This document shows, piece by piece, positions 33,922 through 46,309 of a stretch of DNA of 64,000 nt. The notes under the pieces are model-generated. The model did no database searches and was not told where the DNA came from. It saw only the letters and a list, made by a program, of their open reading frames with translations. Positions within the stretch are counted from its first letter, which is position 1. Each line of letters begins with the position of its first letter. The position numbers and the translations under genes were made by a program. The stretch spans positions 62,786,607 to 62,850,606 of the forward strand of contig NC_064835.1 of NCBI RefSeq assembly GCF_024166365.1, in the 5' to 3' direction. The stretch comes from Elephas maximus indicus (lineage: Eukaryota > Chordata > Mammalia > Proboscidea > Elephantidae).

Positions 33922-35187
33922 AAGGCCAGCCTATAGCCAGCCCCCAGCGGCAGAGAAACACACTCTAGCTTCCTTCAATCCTGAACTTTCGGCCTTGTCT
34001 TCAGGAACTTTGGATTTAGTTCTCTTTCAGTCCATGTCTTTTGCCAAGCTCACGGCTCTTTGGAACTTATTCTTTTGGCAGGAGGGCTCCCATTGATGAC
34101 CATGTCAAATGAGATGGAATCTGGCCAGGTTGTTATAGGAACTCAGGAGAATCCTGTAAGTGGGAAAACTAATGAGAACACGGGGCCATTCACCACTCAG
34201 TGTTGGAAAGTGGAGCATTAATTTGCAGGCCAGCAGGGCCTGCGACAGCGGAGGAACTGGGCTTCGGTGGGGAGCTTGCAGTATCACCAGGAGGCCTTGA
34301 GGCTGTTGGGTGTGTGTATAGAGGATGGGCAAAGCAAGAGTTTGACTGAACTCTGGGTTCAGATACCGAATTTCTTACTTAGTTACTACCCATGCAACCA
34401 TAAGCAAGTTAAAACGATCAATATGATACCATTTTTGTTGAAAAACAAATGTATTAAGTCTAGAAGGAAAACCAACCTCACTCTTGCATGATTATCTCAG
34501 TGTTGTGATTACAGGTGATTTAAAATTAGGTTTTGTGATTTTCTTTTTTTGGTGACATTTTCTCTAAACAACATGGATTACTTATATAATTGGGGGGAAA
34601 AAAACTCACAAAGACATCTCCACTTTGGAAACAGATTCTGAGAAGGGACTTTTTGTAATCTAAGAATTGATGTCCATACTTTTAAGGAGGGGAAGTTCAG
34701 TACTTTTTAGCATTCAGGCTACCTTTTCCTGACCCCTTGTCTGCCAATGGTTCAACTATTGGCAGCTCTGGGTTATATCAGTGCCAGACACAGGTACTTC
34801 ACACACAGGCCTGAAGGATCGAGGGCAGACTGGCTGGCTTGTCTGGGTGGATGGTTATTCCTGCTGTTAGAGCCTAGGAGGCAGCTGTTCATTTCTCTTC
34901 CCATGCAACCACCCGGTCAGCCAGCTTAGCAAAGCCCCAGTCTGCCCCACTAGGGCACCCATCCTGGTGCTGCTCCTTTTTTTTAGACCAAGGGGCTTAC
35001 GTTGAGGTCTCTCTGCACTCCTGTCCCCAGCCAGGTATGTCCCTCAGACAAAAGGGAGGAGGGTAGCGCCACTGGGTTTCCCCCTCACAGTGGGCATTCG
35101 TGATGTCTGGGCCCCTCATCTGGCCCTTGACACAGGCTGCCTTCTATCACCATTGTCTGTTGTTAATTTTTCTGAGGTACAACATAA

Positions 35188-35390
35188 ACCAGTTGCCGTT
35201 GAGTTGCCTCCGATTCATGTCGACTCCATGTGTGTCAGAGTAGCGCTGTGCTCCACAGGGTTTTCAATGGCTGGTTTTTGGGAAGTAGATTGCCAGTCCT
35301 TTCTTCCCAGGCACCTCTGGGTGGACTCAAACCACCAACCATTTGGTTAGCAGCTGAATATGTTACCTGTTTGTACCTCCCAGGGACTTC
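35188..35390 (-). repeat. AfroSINE, antisense
   Basis: Runs from 'aaccagttgccgttgagttgcctccgattcatg' to 'gtacctcccagggacttc', a long subtype with the 'gtgtgtcagagtag' segment. Confidence 0.88.
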
Positions 35391-36480
35391 ATATATGTAT
35401 ATGCATACATCTAGCACAACATTCATATAATAAAACATACATGTAAAACCTTAAGTGTATAGCTACGTAAGTTTTTATGTATGTTTATATCTATGTAACC
35501 ACCACTCGGATAAAGATATCAAACATTTCTGTCATTCCAGAGGGTTCCTTCTTGCCCTTTCCAAGTCAGTACCTCCCTCCAAAGGTAACACTTATAATGG
35601 TCTCTACTTCCATAGGTTAGTTTTGCATCCCTTTGAACTTTATGCATGCTCTCTTGTGTCTAGTTTCTCTCACTCATTATTATGTGTATTAGCTGTCTGT
35701 CACTCCAAAATCTAGTGGCTTAAAACATCAACAATTCATTATTTTGCTCATTGATCTTCAATTTGGGCAGGGCTCAGAGGGTTTGGTTTGTCTCTGCTCC
35801 ATTTGGAATCAGTGAGGGCAGCTTGACTGGGGGCTGGAAGATCCATTTCAGATGGCTCACTCACATGTTGGGCAAGCTTGTGCAGCCTAGGCTCAGCTGG
35901 AGCTGTGGGCCAGGGGCCTCAGTTCATAGCTGCATGGGTCTTGGGCTTCCTTCCAGTATGATGGCTGGAACAGGCATCCCAAGAGAACAAGGTGGAAGTG
36001 CAAGGCATTTTGATGACTGAGCCTAAGAAGCCACATTGCATCATTTCTGCCCTCTGTTGGTTGAGGTAGTCACAAAGGCCTGCCTAGGGTCAGGGGGTGG
36101 GGACATAGATTCCACTCTGGATGGGGGTGTGGGAAGGTTCTAAAAGAGCATGGGGGATGGGAGTTATTGGGGCAACCATCTTTGGAAAATACAACCAGCC
36201 ACATTATGTCTGGGAGATCCATCCACGTTGTTACATGCATTCATAGTTTGCTTTTTTAATTACTGCATAGTATTCCATCGTGCGTGCAGACTACTTTTCA
36301 CTTACCCATTTCCTATTGGTTAACAATTGAGTTGCTTCCAGTTTTGGGCTATTGTGAATAGTGCTGCTATGAACATTCTTACACAGGCCTTTAGGTGGAC
36401 AAAGATTGTCTTCTGTCACTGTTGCTGTCTCTGTCGTTTTTAAGTTTGAAAAAATCATACAATTCTATTAGCTTTTTTTC
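35391..36480 (-). repeat. L1M 3' region, antisense, split by an MLT1 LTR
   Basis: L1 text runs to 'cactcattattatg' (35684) and resumes at 'ttatgtctgggagatccatccacgttg' (36204). The intervening 519 bp are an LTR. Confidence 0.8.
35685..36203 (+). mobile_element. MLT1-type solo LTR
   Basis: Starts TGTATTAGCTGTCTGTCAC and ends CCAGCCACA, giving TG...CA termini. The duplication TTATG is exact at 35680-35684 and 36204-36208. MLT1 phrases are present: 'tagtggcttaaaacatcaacaattcattattttgctc', 'ctgggggctggaagatccatttc', 'gatggctcactcacatg', 'ggcaaccatctttgg'. No internal viral region remains. Confidence 0.9.
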
Positions 36481-36542
36481 CCTCTCCCTCCCCATCGGTC
36501 ACTGTAGCCATATGTATTTTAATATGTAAATCTCCGCTAAAC

Positions 36543-36692
36543 CAACCAAAACCAAACCTGTTGCTGTCGAGTCGATTCCAACTCATAGCGACCCTATAGG
36601 AGAGAGTAGAACTGCCCCATAGGGTTTCCAAGGAGCAGCTGGTGGATTCGAACTGCTGGCCTTTTAAATAGCAGCCGAGCTCTTAACCATCT
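36543..36692 (-). repeat. AfroSINE, antisense
   Basis: A well-conserved copy: 'cctgttgctgtcgagtcgattccaactcatagcgaccctatagg' to 'gcagccgagctcttaaccat'. Confidence 0.9.
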
Positions 36693-36840
36693 CCACTAGT
36701 ATTTATATAATGTTTTTTAAAAGAGATTGTATAAGTATTACAAAAATATATCCTCTTTATAAAAACTTTCAATATTACTATTAAGATTAAAGTTTCTTCT
36801 GACAATTCTGGGCCCTTTTTATCCCTATCTGAGGTAACAT

Positions 36841-37002
36841 TGGCGGTGTAGTGGTTAAGTGCTACGGCTGCCAACCAAGAGGTCGGCAGTTCACATCCGT
36901 CAGGCGCTCCTTGGAAACTCTATGGGGCAGTTCTACTCTATCCTATAGGGTCGCTGTGAGTCGGTATTGACTCCACGGCAGTGGGTTTGGTTTTTGGTTT
37001 GG
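36841..37002 (+). repeat. AfroSINE, sense
   Basis: Starts at 'tggcggtgtagtgg', slightly 5'-truncated, and ends in a GGTTTTTGGTTT tail. The flanks AGGTAACAT (36832-36840) and AAGTAACAT (37003-37011) form its duplication. Confidence 0.88.
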
Positions 37003-37437
37003 AAGTAACATATTTTACCAGTTGGGTGGGTCTCCTTCCAGAGCTTTTCTTCAGGGGTTTACATATGTAAGTATTCTTATAGAAAATATTATTTTATATG
37101 TGTGTGAGCTTTGTTTGTTTGGTACAATGAATGACGTCACACTGCTCTGCAATTTGCTTTCTCTCTACATCTTAGAGATACAGCCACAGGGTCATATGCA
37201 GATCTACTTCACTTTTTAAACTGGCAAATAGTGTTTCATAGTGTTACCAGGCCACTGTTGGTTAGCCATTTTCCTACAGAAGGACATTTAGTTTGTATCC
37301 TTCTTTATTGTTTCGTTTGTGTTGCATGAGACCTTGTCCATGAGACACTGTAATACTTGATTATTACTAATGCAGCCCTACAAAGGAAAGAAGCCCTGGA
37401 TCTGTGCCCCTCAATGTCGCTTTCCTTTCTCCTGCAG

Positions 37438-37515
37438 AGACGTCTCAGAGAGGCTGTGCAGCTGCTGGAGGACTACAAGCATGGGACCCTGCGCCCTGGG
37501 GTCACCAATGAACAG
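37438..37515 (+). CDS. SFXN5: SFXN5 exon 3 (residues 58-83)
   Basis: This 78-bp exon lies between TTTCTCCTGCAG and CAG/GTACTT, phase 0 at both ends. It encodes [20 protein letters not shown] plus GVTNEQ, which continues the sideroflexin domain directly after exon 2. The amphipathic helix and conserved 'G(T)LRPGVT' turn belong to the matrix-facing N-terminal part of the family. The following family sequence (the LWSAQKIK region and the HPDT motif) is not in the window, so exon 4 lies beyond position 64000 or was missed. The frame and both sites are intact. Confidence 0.97.
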
Positions 37516-37694
37516 GTACTTCTCCTGGAGGTGGGAGTGACGGCAGGTGGGAAGGGGAAGGGAACCCCGTCTACACCCTCAGCAATGACCTCTACTGCTG
37601 CTGCATACCACTGTGGGCTTCTGGCTCTTTGGAAGGGATATTCAGATCTCTCCTGAATCCTGGGTGTATTGGGAAGCGTGGGGCTGATAAGACT

Positions 37695-37714
37695 TAAAAA
37701 AAAAAAAAAAAAAG
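37695..37714. repeat. Poly(A) run
   Basis: About 19 consecutive A residues after ACTT, with no recognisable retroelement body immediately upstream. A likely mutable microsatellite. Confidence 0.85.
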
Positions 37715-38192
37715 ACTAGACAAGCCCAAAGGCAGTGATGGTGCTGGAGCCCGTGTGGCCTTCAAGAGCTAATTGTGTACATCTCTTCCTACCTCCACAT
37801 CCAGTGATATCATGGTGGTAGCTTGAAATCAGCTATGGTGGGAATATTTACATCATAAGAAACAAAACCATTGATTAATATGCCGAGGTGTTTCTTTTTG
37901 TTCGTAAATTTTAACTAAAAAAAAATTAAAAGTTAAAATTAATTTTAATTTTTTCCCAAAGCAATACATGGGCGTAGTTCAAAAAGTCAAGTAGTGCTAA
38001 AACACTTGCAAAAAAAACTGTCAATATGCTCCCCGTCTCTCCTCAGTTCCCGTTCCTAGTCCCCAGAAGCAACTACTTTTAGCTGTTTGGTTTTTTCTTT
38101 TTTTTTCAGCCAGAGATCCATATTTAAAACCAATATGCTTACTTTTCCTGCTACTTCTCAATTTGATCTTTTGCATTATCTATTATGGTAGA

Positions 38193-38359
38193 ATGGCCCC
38201 AGTGGCCTAGTGGTTAAGACCTTGACTGCTAACCAAAAGTTCAGTTTGAATTCACCAGCCACTCTTTGGAAACCCTCCGGGGCAGTTCACTCTGTCCTGT
38301 AGGGTTGCTATGAGTTGGAATTAACTCGACAGCAACTGATTTTTGCTTTTTTTTTTCAG
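38193..38359 (+). repeat. AfroSINE, sense
   Basis: Runs from 'atggccccagtggcctagtgg' to a T-rich tail. TATGGTAGA is duplicated at 38184-38192 and 38360-38368. Confidence 0.9.
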
Positions 38360-38492
38360 TATGGTAGATGAGCATCCTGCTTTCTTATTACCCACCCCAT
38401 AAATACATTTCTCCTTCCCATACCACTCATCCTACCAACATAGTTATCATGGCTTTTGGGTATGTCAATATTCAATATCATATTATTGTTGT

Positions 38493-41235
38493 TAGATGCC
38501 ATCTAGTTGGTTCCAACCCGTAGTGACCCTAAGCACAACAGAACAAAACACTGCACGGTCCTACACCATCCTCACATTCGTTGCTATGTTTGAACCCATT
38601 GTTCCTCTTTTTCACTGACACTCTACCAAGCATGATGTTTTTCTCCAGAGACTGGTCCCTCCTGATCACATGTCCAAAGTAAATGAGACGAAGTCTCGCC
38701 TCCCTTGCTTCTAAGGAGTATTCTGGCTGTACTTCTTCCAAGACAGATTGGTTTGTTCTTCTGGCAGTCAATATTCTTCGCCTACACCGTAATTCAAAGG
38801 CTTCAATTCTTCTTTGGTCTTCTTTATTCATTGTCCAGATTTCACATGCAAATGAGGCAATTGAAAATACCATGGGTTGGGTCAGGAGCAACTTGTCCTT
38901 GAAGTGAGATCTTTGCTTTTCAACACTTTAAAGAGGTCTTTTGCAGCAGATTTGCCCAGTGCAATACCTTGTTTGATTTCTTGACTGCTGCTTCCATGGG
39001 TGTTGATTGTGGATCCAAGTAAAATGAAATCCTTGACAACTTCAGTCTTTTCTCTGTTTATCATGATGTTTCTTATTGGTCCAGCAGTAGAAGTGAGGAT
39101 TTTTGTTTTCTTTATGTTGAGGTATAATCCCTCCTGGAGGCTGTAGTCTTTGATCCTCATCAGTGAGTACTTCAAGTCATCTTCATTTTCGGCAAGCAAG
39201 GTTGTGTTATCTGCATATTGCAGGTTGTTAATGAGTCTTCTTCCAATCCTGCTGCCATGTTATTCTTCACACACGCAGGTTCTTAGATTATTTGCTCAGC
39301 GTACAGATTGAATAAGTATGGTGAAGGGATACAATCCTGACGCACACCTTTCATGATTTTAAACCAATCAGTATTCTCTTGTTCTGTTTGAACGACTGCC
39401 TCTTGGTCTATGTACAGGTTCTACATGAGCACAGTTAAGTGTTATGGAATTCCCATTCTTCGCAATGTTATCCATAATTTGTTATGATCCACACAATCAG
39501 ATGCCTTTTCATAGTCAATAAAACACAGGTAAACATCCTTCTGGTATTCTCTGCTTTCAGCCAGGATCCATCTGACGTCAGCAGTGATACCCCTCATTCC
39601 ACGTCCTCTTCTGAAGCTTGAAATTCTGGCAGCTCCCTGTCGATACACTGCTGCAACTGCTTTTGAATCATCTTCAAAATTTTACTTGTGATATTAATTT
39701 TGTTCAGTAATTCTCTCATTCTGCTGGATCACCTTTCTTTGGAGTGGGCACAAATTTGGATCTCTTCTAGTTGGTTGGCCAGGTAGTTGTCTTTCAAATT
39801 TTTTGGCAGAGACGAGTGAGTCCTTCCAGCGTTGCATCTCTTTGTTGAAACATCTCAATTGTATTCCTTCAACTCCTGGAGCCTTGTTTTTTGCTAATGC
39901 CTTCAGTGCAGTTTGGACTTCTTCCTTCAATACCATTGATTCTTGATCAGATGCTACCTCCTGAAATGGATGAAGGTCGACCGATTCTTTTCGACACAGT
40001 GATTCTGCGTATTCCTTCCGTCTTTTGATGCTTCTTGCATCTTTCAATATTTTACCGATAGGATCCTTCAGTATTGCAACCAAAGGCTTCAGTTTTTTTT
40101 TTTTTTCTTTTTTCCAGTTCTTTCAGCTTGAGAAATGCCAAATGTGTTCTTCCTATTTGGTTTTCTAACTCCAGGTCATTGCACATTTAATTATAATGCT
40201 TTATTTTGTCTTCTCAAGCTGCCCTTTGAAATCTTCTGTCCGGCTTCTTTACTTCATCATTTCGCTACACTTTTTTTAAGAGCTAGTATCAGCGTCTCTT
40301 CTGACATCCATTTTGGTCTTTTCTTTCTTTCCTGTCTTTTAATGACCTTTTGCTTTCTTCGTGTATGATCTCCTTGATGTCATCACACAGCTTGTCTGGT
40401 CTTCAGTCATTAGTGTTCAATTCTCAAAACTATTCTTGAGATGGTCTCCAAATTCAGGTGAGATATACAGAAGGTCATATTTTGGCTCTTGTGGACTTGT
40501 TTTAATTTTCTTCAGCTTCACCTTGAACTTGCGTACAAGCAGTTGATGGTCTGTTCTGCAGTCCTCCCCGGTGTTGTTCTGAGTGATGATAGTGAGCTTC
40601 TCCACCATCTCTTTCCACAGATGTAGTCGATTTTATTCCTGTATATTCCATCTGGCAACATCCACATGTATAGTTGCCATTTATGTTGTTGAAAAAGGTA
40701 TTTCAAATGAATAGGTCATTGGTCTTGCAAAATTCTATTGTGTGATCTCTTGTGTTGTTTCTGTCATCAAGGCTATTTTTTCCAACTACTGATCCTTCTT
40801 TATTTCCAACTTTCACATTCCAATTACCAGTAATTATCAATGCATCTTGCTTGCATGTTTGATTAATTTCAGAGTGCAGAAGTTGGTTAAAATCTTCAGT
40901 TTCTTCATTTTTGGCATTAGTGGTTGGTGTGTAAATTTGAATAATAGTTGTATTAACTGACATTCCTTATAGGCTTATGGATATTTTCCTATCACTGACA
41001 GGGTTGTTCTTCAGGATAAACTTTGAAATGTTCTTTTTGATGATGCATGTGATGCCATTCCTCTTTAATTTGTCATTTCTGACAAAACAGACCATATGGT
41101 CCTCCTATTCAAAATGCCCAATACCAATCCATTTTAGCTCACTAATACCTAGGGTATCTATCTTCAAGCATTCCATTTCGTTTTTGACATCTTCCAATTT
41201 TCCCAGAGTCAGGTTGTTTGTATCATGATTGTATT
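38493..41235 (-). mobile_element. RTE LINE, near full-length, antisense, degenerate
   Basis: Read on the minus strand, the element starts near 41235 and ends in a (GTT)n-type tail at 38493. Domains in order: endonuclease near 40963-40703 (IQIYTPTTNAKNEE, then ITGNWN where GDWN/GDFN is expected), linker and RT fingers near 40083-39694 (ALKALAKNKAPGVEGI), RT motif A near 39560-39500 (CFIDYEKASDCVDHNKLW), the motif C site near 39205 reading YADN, then C-terminal text (GKSAAKDLFKVLKS). The frame is split by many stops and shifts. It is the family I know as RTE1 of elephant, a BovB relative. Confidence 0.93.
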
Positions 41236-41239
41236 TTAT

Positions 41240-42200
41240 CTCTTCAACTTTGTTTTATCTGAAGTTATAATTGCCTCATTTTTCCCCTTGGCATAGTTTC
41301 CTTTGTACCACCTCTAATTCTTACTGCACCCTCCAGGAACCTTCGAATATTCTTGGTACCTGCCTTTAATCTGAAGACTTTTGTTTTTCAGTTCCATATT
41401 TTCCCCTGGAGATTTTTCTTTCTGGGCCCCACCTCGCTTCAGCTCCAGGCCTTGCTTTTTCTTGGTGTATATCTTCATTTTGGTAACTTTCTGATAAAGG
41501 GTAAATGAGAAGAAAATGTTCAAGTCCTTTTGTGTCTGAAAAATTGTAATTCTGCACACACTGTTCATTGAAAGTTTGACTGAGGAGAGAGTTCTAGGTT
41601 GACAATCATTTTCCTTCAGAATTTTGAAAACATTTCTCTACTGTCTTCTGATTTTTCAGTATAAAACCAGAACCAGTTGCCATCAAGTCAATTCCAACTC
41701 ATGGCAGCCCAAGGGTAGCTGTTGAAAAATCTAAGGCCATTTTTTTTCCTGATCCTTTATAGTGACCTGTTTCTTCCTTTGGAAATTTTTAGAGTCTTCT
41801 CTTTATCTGTGAAATTTATTTCTGAAATTCCAATTCATTATTTTGGGTTCTTGGTACCTCTTTTCAATCTGAAGACTCCTGTCTTTCAGCTGTTGCAAAT
41901 TTTCATATACTGTTGATTTGATAATTTCTTCTTGTTGTAGAACCTGTGTTAATCAAATATTGGATGTTTTAGATGAACATTCAGATTTTCTTTTTTTTTC
42001 TTTCTGTTCCATCACTTTGTCTTTCTATTTGGCTTTGCAAGATATTTCCTTGAGTTTATTTTCAACATATCTATTGAATTTATTTACTTCAGCTATTGTA
42101 CTTTTAATTTCCAAGGGATCTTGATTGCTATTTGTTTCTTTTCTTTATTCTTTTTCATAAAATCCCATTCCTGTTTCACGAATACAATATCATCTCATCT
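41240..42200. repeat. LINE-like A/T-rich sequence, family unassigned
   Basis: Low-complexity A/T-rich text with phrases typical of antisense LINEs ('ttccttcagaattttgaaaacatttctctactgtcttctg'), plus a short antisense AfroSINE scrap at about 41662-41715 ('accagttgccatcaagtcaattccaactcatgg'). I cannot place it in a named family. Confidence 0.4.
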
Positions 42201-42901
42201 CTCTGCATTCTGGAGAGCAAGTAGGGGAAGAAAGCTGCAGTCTGAATATCCACTTTGCAGACCTTCACTAATTTCTCTGCTTCTAGCTCTACCTACCCCC
42301 ATCCTCCACTGTTCCTAGTTTTCCCAAATCTGGGGTCACTTGGATTCTGTTTTTCTAGTACATTGTTAAACCTACAGGATTTGGGAGCATAGGTGAGGGT
42401 GGTAAGAGCCACTCTGCTGTGCGGGGAAGATATGAAGACCCCACTGCTTTCAACCAACCCCCTGTGTTTGGCCCTATGATTAACCCCTTTTTCTGTGGTA
42501 TCTGGTTCATCCAAGTCCTGAGATTGGCCAGGGTTCTGGGAGGTGATGGACTGACTCCTTAGTAAGTGTCCCCTCTGCAGGCATTTAGGGGGTGGTTTTG
42601 TCCTCTCTGCTGGATCAGTTGCTGAAACTCCACTCATTTTCCATTCGGAACCATGTTGCTGTCCCTGCTCTGCTGTTATCTCCTCCTCTGTTCATTGGTA
42701 ACTCTGTGATGTATTGCCCATGCCTTCTAACACTTTTGGGCCCAAACCTGAGTTGGACCCTTCCAGGCCCGTGCTTAGGGTCTATGCTGCCAACACCACG
42801 CACTGGTACCTGGCTGGGTTTTCCAAAGGTAGGTGGTTTAACAATCAGTGCTCCCCAATCCAACTCACCTCAATCTGTTTTTATGGAGCACCTACAGGCC
42901 A

Positions 42902-43059
42902 AGAGAAACCCCGGAGGCGTGGTGGTTAAGTGCTACGGCTACAGTTCAAATCCACGAGGCGCTCCTTGGAAACTCTACAGGGCAGTTCTAGTCTGTCCTA
43001 TGAGTCGGAATCGACTCGACGGCAATGGGTTTGGTTGGTTTTTTTTTTTTTTTTTTGGT
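42902..43059 (+). repeat. AfroSINE, sense, with long T tail
   Basis: Contains 'aaaccccggaggcgtggtgg' with a small internal deletion in the head ('ggctacagttcaaatcc'), then a 16-T tail. TACAGGCCA is duplicated at 42893-42901 and 43060-43068. Confidence 0.9.
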
Positions 43060-43907
43060 TACAGGCCAGGCCTGCCGACAAGGCCTGGGAGATAGAACAA
43101 GCAAGTGGCTGGTTGAGGTTCTTGCTTTGTGGACTCTGAGAATCCAGGCAATAACGGTGGAAACACATGATATTGTGGGTGAGCAGAGGAAGGAGTCACC
43201 AGCCAGAGAAGGCTGCCTAAAGGAAGAGATTTCTTACCTGAGAGTTGAAGAAAGAGAAGGGGGCTGGTCTGGGTAGGAGCAGTCCGGGCAAGGAAGCACA
43301 TTGTGCTGGAGGTGGAGAAAACAGCCCCCTCAGTGGACGGAACAAGGCGTGAGCAGTTTGTGTCTGCTCTGGTGTCCTTTTGCAGGCATGTGGGTCAGAA
43401 GCCTGTGGTGGGTCCTACTGCCTGCCTGCCTGCCAGTCCTGTTGTCAAGGGCAGTGCTGGGTAACCTGCCCACACACTTTTTTTCCTACAGTTTGTCATC
43501 AAACCTGTTACAACATCTCCCCAGCGGGTATGCACGACTATATTGATAGCTTGTTTGCCCCTAGTGGCTTTGGTTGGTCTTCTGTTAGTGAGTGGCTAAT
43601 ATCTCATGCAGAGACTGTGAACTTGTTAAGAGGTTGCTAAACCAATGAGTAATAAGTCCTGAGGATCGAAGTAAAAAAGTAGAATTTACCCTTTGGGCTT
43701 AACAAGTAGAAATTTGATGTGCTAAGGACCCTAATAAGGACTGTAGCTATCCGTTAAATAACAAAGCCATAAATGAGAGCAAAAATGTAAACACTGGCAC
43801 AGACTACTAAGTTTTCTGGGTGTTGAACCTGATGTGTACACTGTTATATGCCAGGGCTTTGATGGAATGATTTGGCATGGGTGGGAATAACAAAACAAAA
43901 CGAGAAC

Positions 43908-44117
43908 AGCCGGTTGCAGTCAAGCTGATTCTGATTCATGGCGGCCGACCCTGTGTGTCTCAGAGCAGAACTGTGCCCCACAGGGTTTTCCATGGCTGTG
44001 GTCTTTTAGGAGCAGATTGCCAGGACTTTCTTTAGAGGTGCCCCTGGGTGGATTTGAACCACCAACCTTTTGGGTAGTAGCCGAGTACTTAACCATTTGT
44101 GCCACCTAGGGACTCCT
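43908..44117 (-). repeat. AfroSINE, long subtype, antisense
   Basis: Runs from 'cagccggttgcagtcaagctgattctg' to 'cttaaccatttgtgccacctagggactcc'. Confidence 0.9.
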
Positions 44118-44167
44118 CGGATGGGGATGGGGGGAGTTAAATTTGGAAGACTCCCTGTGGTAATGAG

Positions 44168-44580
44168 CCACCACTCATCATGTCCAAACCATGGGCCAGG
44201 CACGGTGCTAGGTACTCGGTTATCTCCATTCATCTTCACAGAGAGCATATTATGTAGATACCCATATTAACCCTATTTTACAGGCAAGAGAAGGAGCCCG
44301 GGTGGTGCAGTGGTTAAGCATTCAGCTGCTAACCAAAAGGTTGATGATTTGAACCCACCAGCAGCTCTGTGGGAGAAAGGACCTGGTGATCTACTCCCCT
44401 AAAGATTACAGCTTAGGAAACTCTAGGGCAGTCTAGTCTATCCTATAGGGTTACTATGAGTTGGAATTGACTCCATGACGAGCAACAACATAGGCAAGAA
44501 TACTGAGGCCTCACAGACTTGCCTACAGTCACATAGCCAGTATGTGAAGGGACAGAGATCTGAAACTGGGCCTATTAGAC
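44168..44580 (-). repeat. MIR, antisense, split by an AfroSINE
   Basis: MIR text ('ccatgggccaggcacggtgctaggtact', 'cctattttacaggcaaga') stops at 44289 and resumes at 44492 ('aggcaagaatactgaggcctcacagacttgcc'). The SINE between has the duplication AGGCAAGA. Confidence 0.85.
44290..44491 (+). repeat. AfroSINE, long subtype, sense, nested in MIR
   Basis: Runs from 'aaggagcccgggtggtgcagtgg' to 'ccatgacgagcaacaacat'. The duplication AGGCAAGA is at 44282-44289 and 44492-44499. The RTE-like tail '..caacaac' is present. Confidence 0.9.
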
Positions 44581-46058
44581 CCCAGCACCCATCTGCCACC
44601 CACCATTGAAGGTGAATTTGGAAGGAAAGATGGTATTCTGTAGAGGGGAGTAATGTGTACAAAGACCAGGAAGCAGAAGTGAGGGAGTGGTGAACTTGGC
44701 ATTTGGGAAGGTCTCGCAGCTCCAGTTACATGTGGGGACTCCAGGCAGTGGGTGTTCGCTGAGCACCTAGTATATACAAGGTGCTGTGGTAGGTGAGCAC
44801 CCCCTTGAGGGGAATATGCGTGAGCAGCAGGTCCGCTTCCTGGAGCCGGCCTGCAGCGCAGGAAAGGAGGCCACATGTGCTCATAAGCAGGTGCTTAGAG
44901 GGCAGTCCAGGCAGCTAGGCCATGGGGAGCTAATACTAAGGTAGGTAGGAGCGCAGAGGTGAGAACCCTGAGAATGCAAGTGATGAGGACAGGCTTCACG
45001 GAGGGAGGGTACAAGTGGGCTGTAGTAGAAGGTAGAGAGGCCCTAGGCAGTGGGTGGGTGGGGTGAGTCCCCTGTAACTCAGAGATAAAAGCCAAGAAAT
45101 AGAATGGAGTAGTATGCGAGAGAAAGCCAGAGGTAGAGGGAGGATGGAAGATGAGATTAGAGAGAGGACGTTGGAAAGTTACGGCCAGACTGTGAAAGCC
45201 TTCGGCAACCAGGGAGAGATGCTAGATCTGCTGTGTGGGGCAACAGGAAGCTACTGAGAGCTCTTGAGCAAGGGAGTAGCAGGAAAGTGGCATTGTGGTC
45301 GGTACTGTGGTAAGATCAGGCTGGCGGTGGTGCCAGGGGGCTGGGGGAGGAGTACATGATGCTAAAGAAACCAGCAGGGAAGCTCCTGGAGTAGGGGGAA
45401 CTGGACTTTGGGAACCACTAGAGGCAGTGCTTGTCCATCAGTCCACACTCTCCAGAGGTCAGGAGCCAGCCAACCCCTGTTAGGTGCCTGCTCTGCACCT
45501 GGCATAACATATCAGCTGCTCAGAGGCACCATGTTGGATGGATCCTGCCTGAGACCTGCAAGGAGACAGGGCAGCTGGGATGTCAGAGATCCCGCATGCA
45601 AGCCTCCCCCTCTGGCAGGGAGGGAATGAGGTCAGATGTGTTTGGGCTCTGCTGAAAACAGCAGAGAAAATACGAGAGGCTTAGAAGTACTTGCTTTCCA
45701 AATATTCTGTGGGTGTCAGCATGTTTGTCAGAAGCTGGCTGAAGGGAAGGCTTGGCTGATCCCCAGGTCTTAACCCCACCCTTAGCTTAGCCTCAGGGAT
45801 CCTGCCCAGTACCCTGACCCTCTGGACTGGCCTCAGGTTGGCCCTTACAGTTAGCAAAGCAGGCAAGTGATCACCATCAGTGGAAGCGTTTATATGACGT
45901 GCCAGGCGTTACACCTGGTGCTATAGACATCTCTGGGCTGGATCACTGCTGGGCCCTCCTGGATGGTGTCCCCATCTACTTGGCCCCTCTGTACAGTCCT
46001 AAGACAGCACTCAGAGTAACCTGTGAAAACACACATTACAGCATCTCTTCTTCGACTC

Positions 46059-46252
46059 CAGGGTTTCTCAACCTCACGCTATTGGCATGTGGAGAGGGAT
46101 AATTCCTTGTTGTGGGGACCATCCTGTGCATCGAAGAATGTTAACAGTGTCCCTGACTTCTACCCACTAGATGCCAGTAGCTGCTTCTGGAGGAGCAGAC
46201 ATTGCCAGTTGTCCGCTGGGTGCAAAATGCGCCCCCCCATTGAGAACCACTG
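46059..46252. mobile_element. MER5A-like hAT-Charlie nonautonomous transposon
   Basis: The left end CAGGGTTTCTCAACC and the right end TTGAGAACCACTG are inverted relatives. Internal text 'ctacccactagatgccagtagc' and 'gacattgccagttgtccgctggg' is the antisense form of MER5A. Expected 8-bp duplications are eroded. Confidence 0.85.
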
Positions 46253-46309
46253 TTCTGGTAGGAACTCTACAGTGCTCCACATCCCCCAGGGTCAAAGTCA
46301 CAATCCTTA

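Larger units (their letters stand above)
25272..37437 (+). other. SFXN5: SFXN5 intron 2
   Basis: The intron is 12.2 kb, bounded by GTAAGT at 25272 and CCTGCAG at 37437. It holds antisense L1 relics, a Tigger-like transposon split by a younger L1, eight AfroSINE copies or tails, an MLT1 solo LTR and a MIR. Unique blocks with no recognisable gene lie at about 26.6-28.08, 28.23-29.04, 32.56-33.70 and 33.94-35.19 kb. Confidence 0.9.

Noticed and set aside
43301..43640. Cys-rich + strand frames at 43.3-43.6 kb as a possible SFXN5 exon or keratin-associated gene
   Set aside because: The sequence does not match the expected sideroflexin continuation, has no paired splice sites in a fitting phase, and the frames are short.
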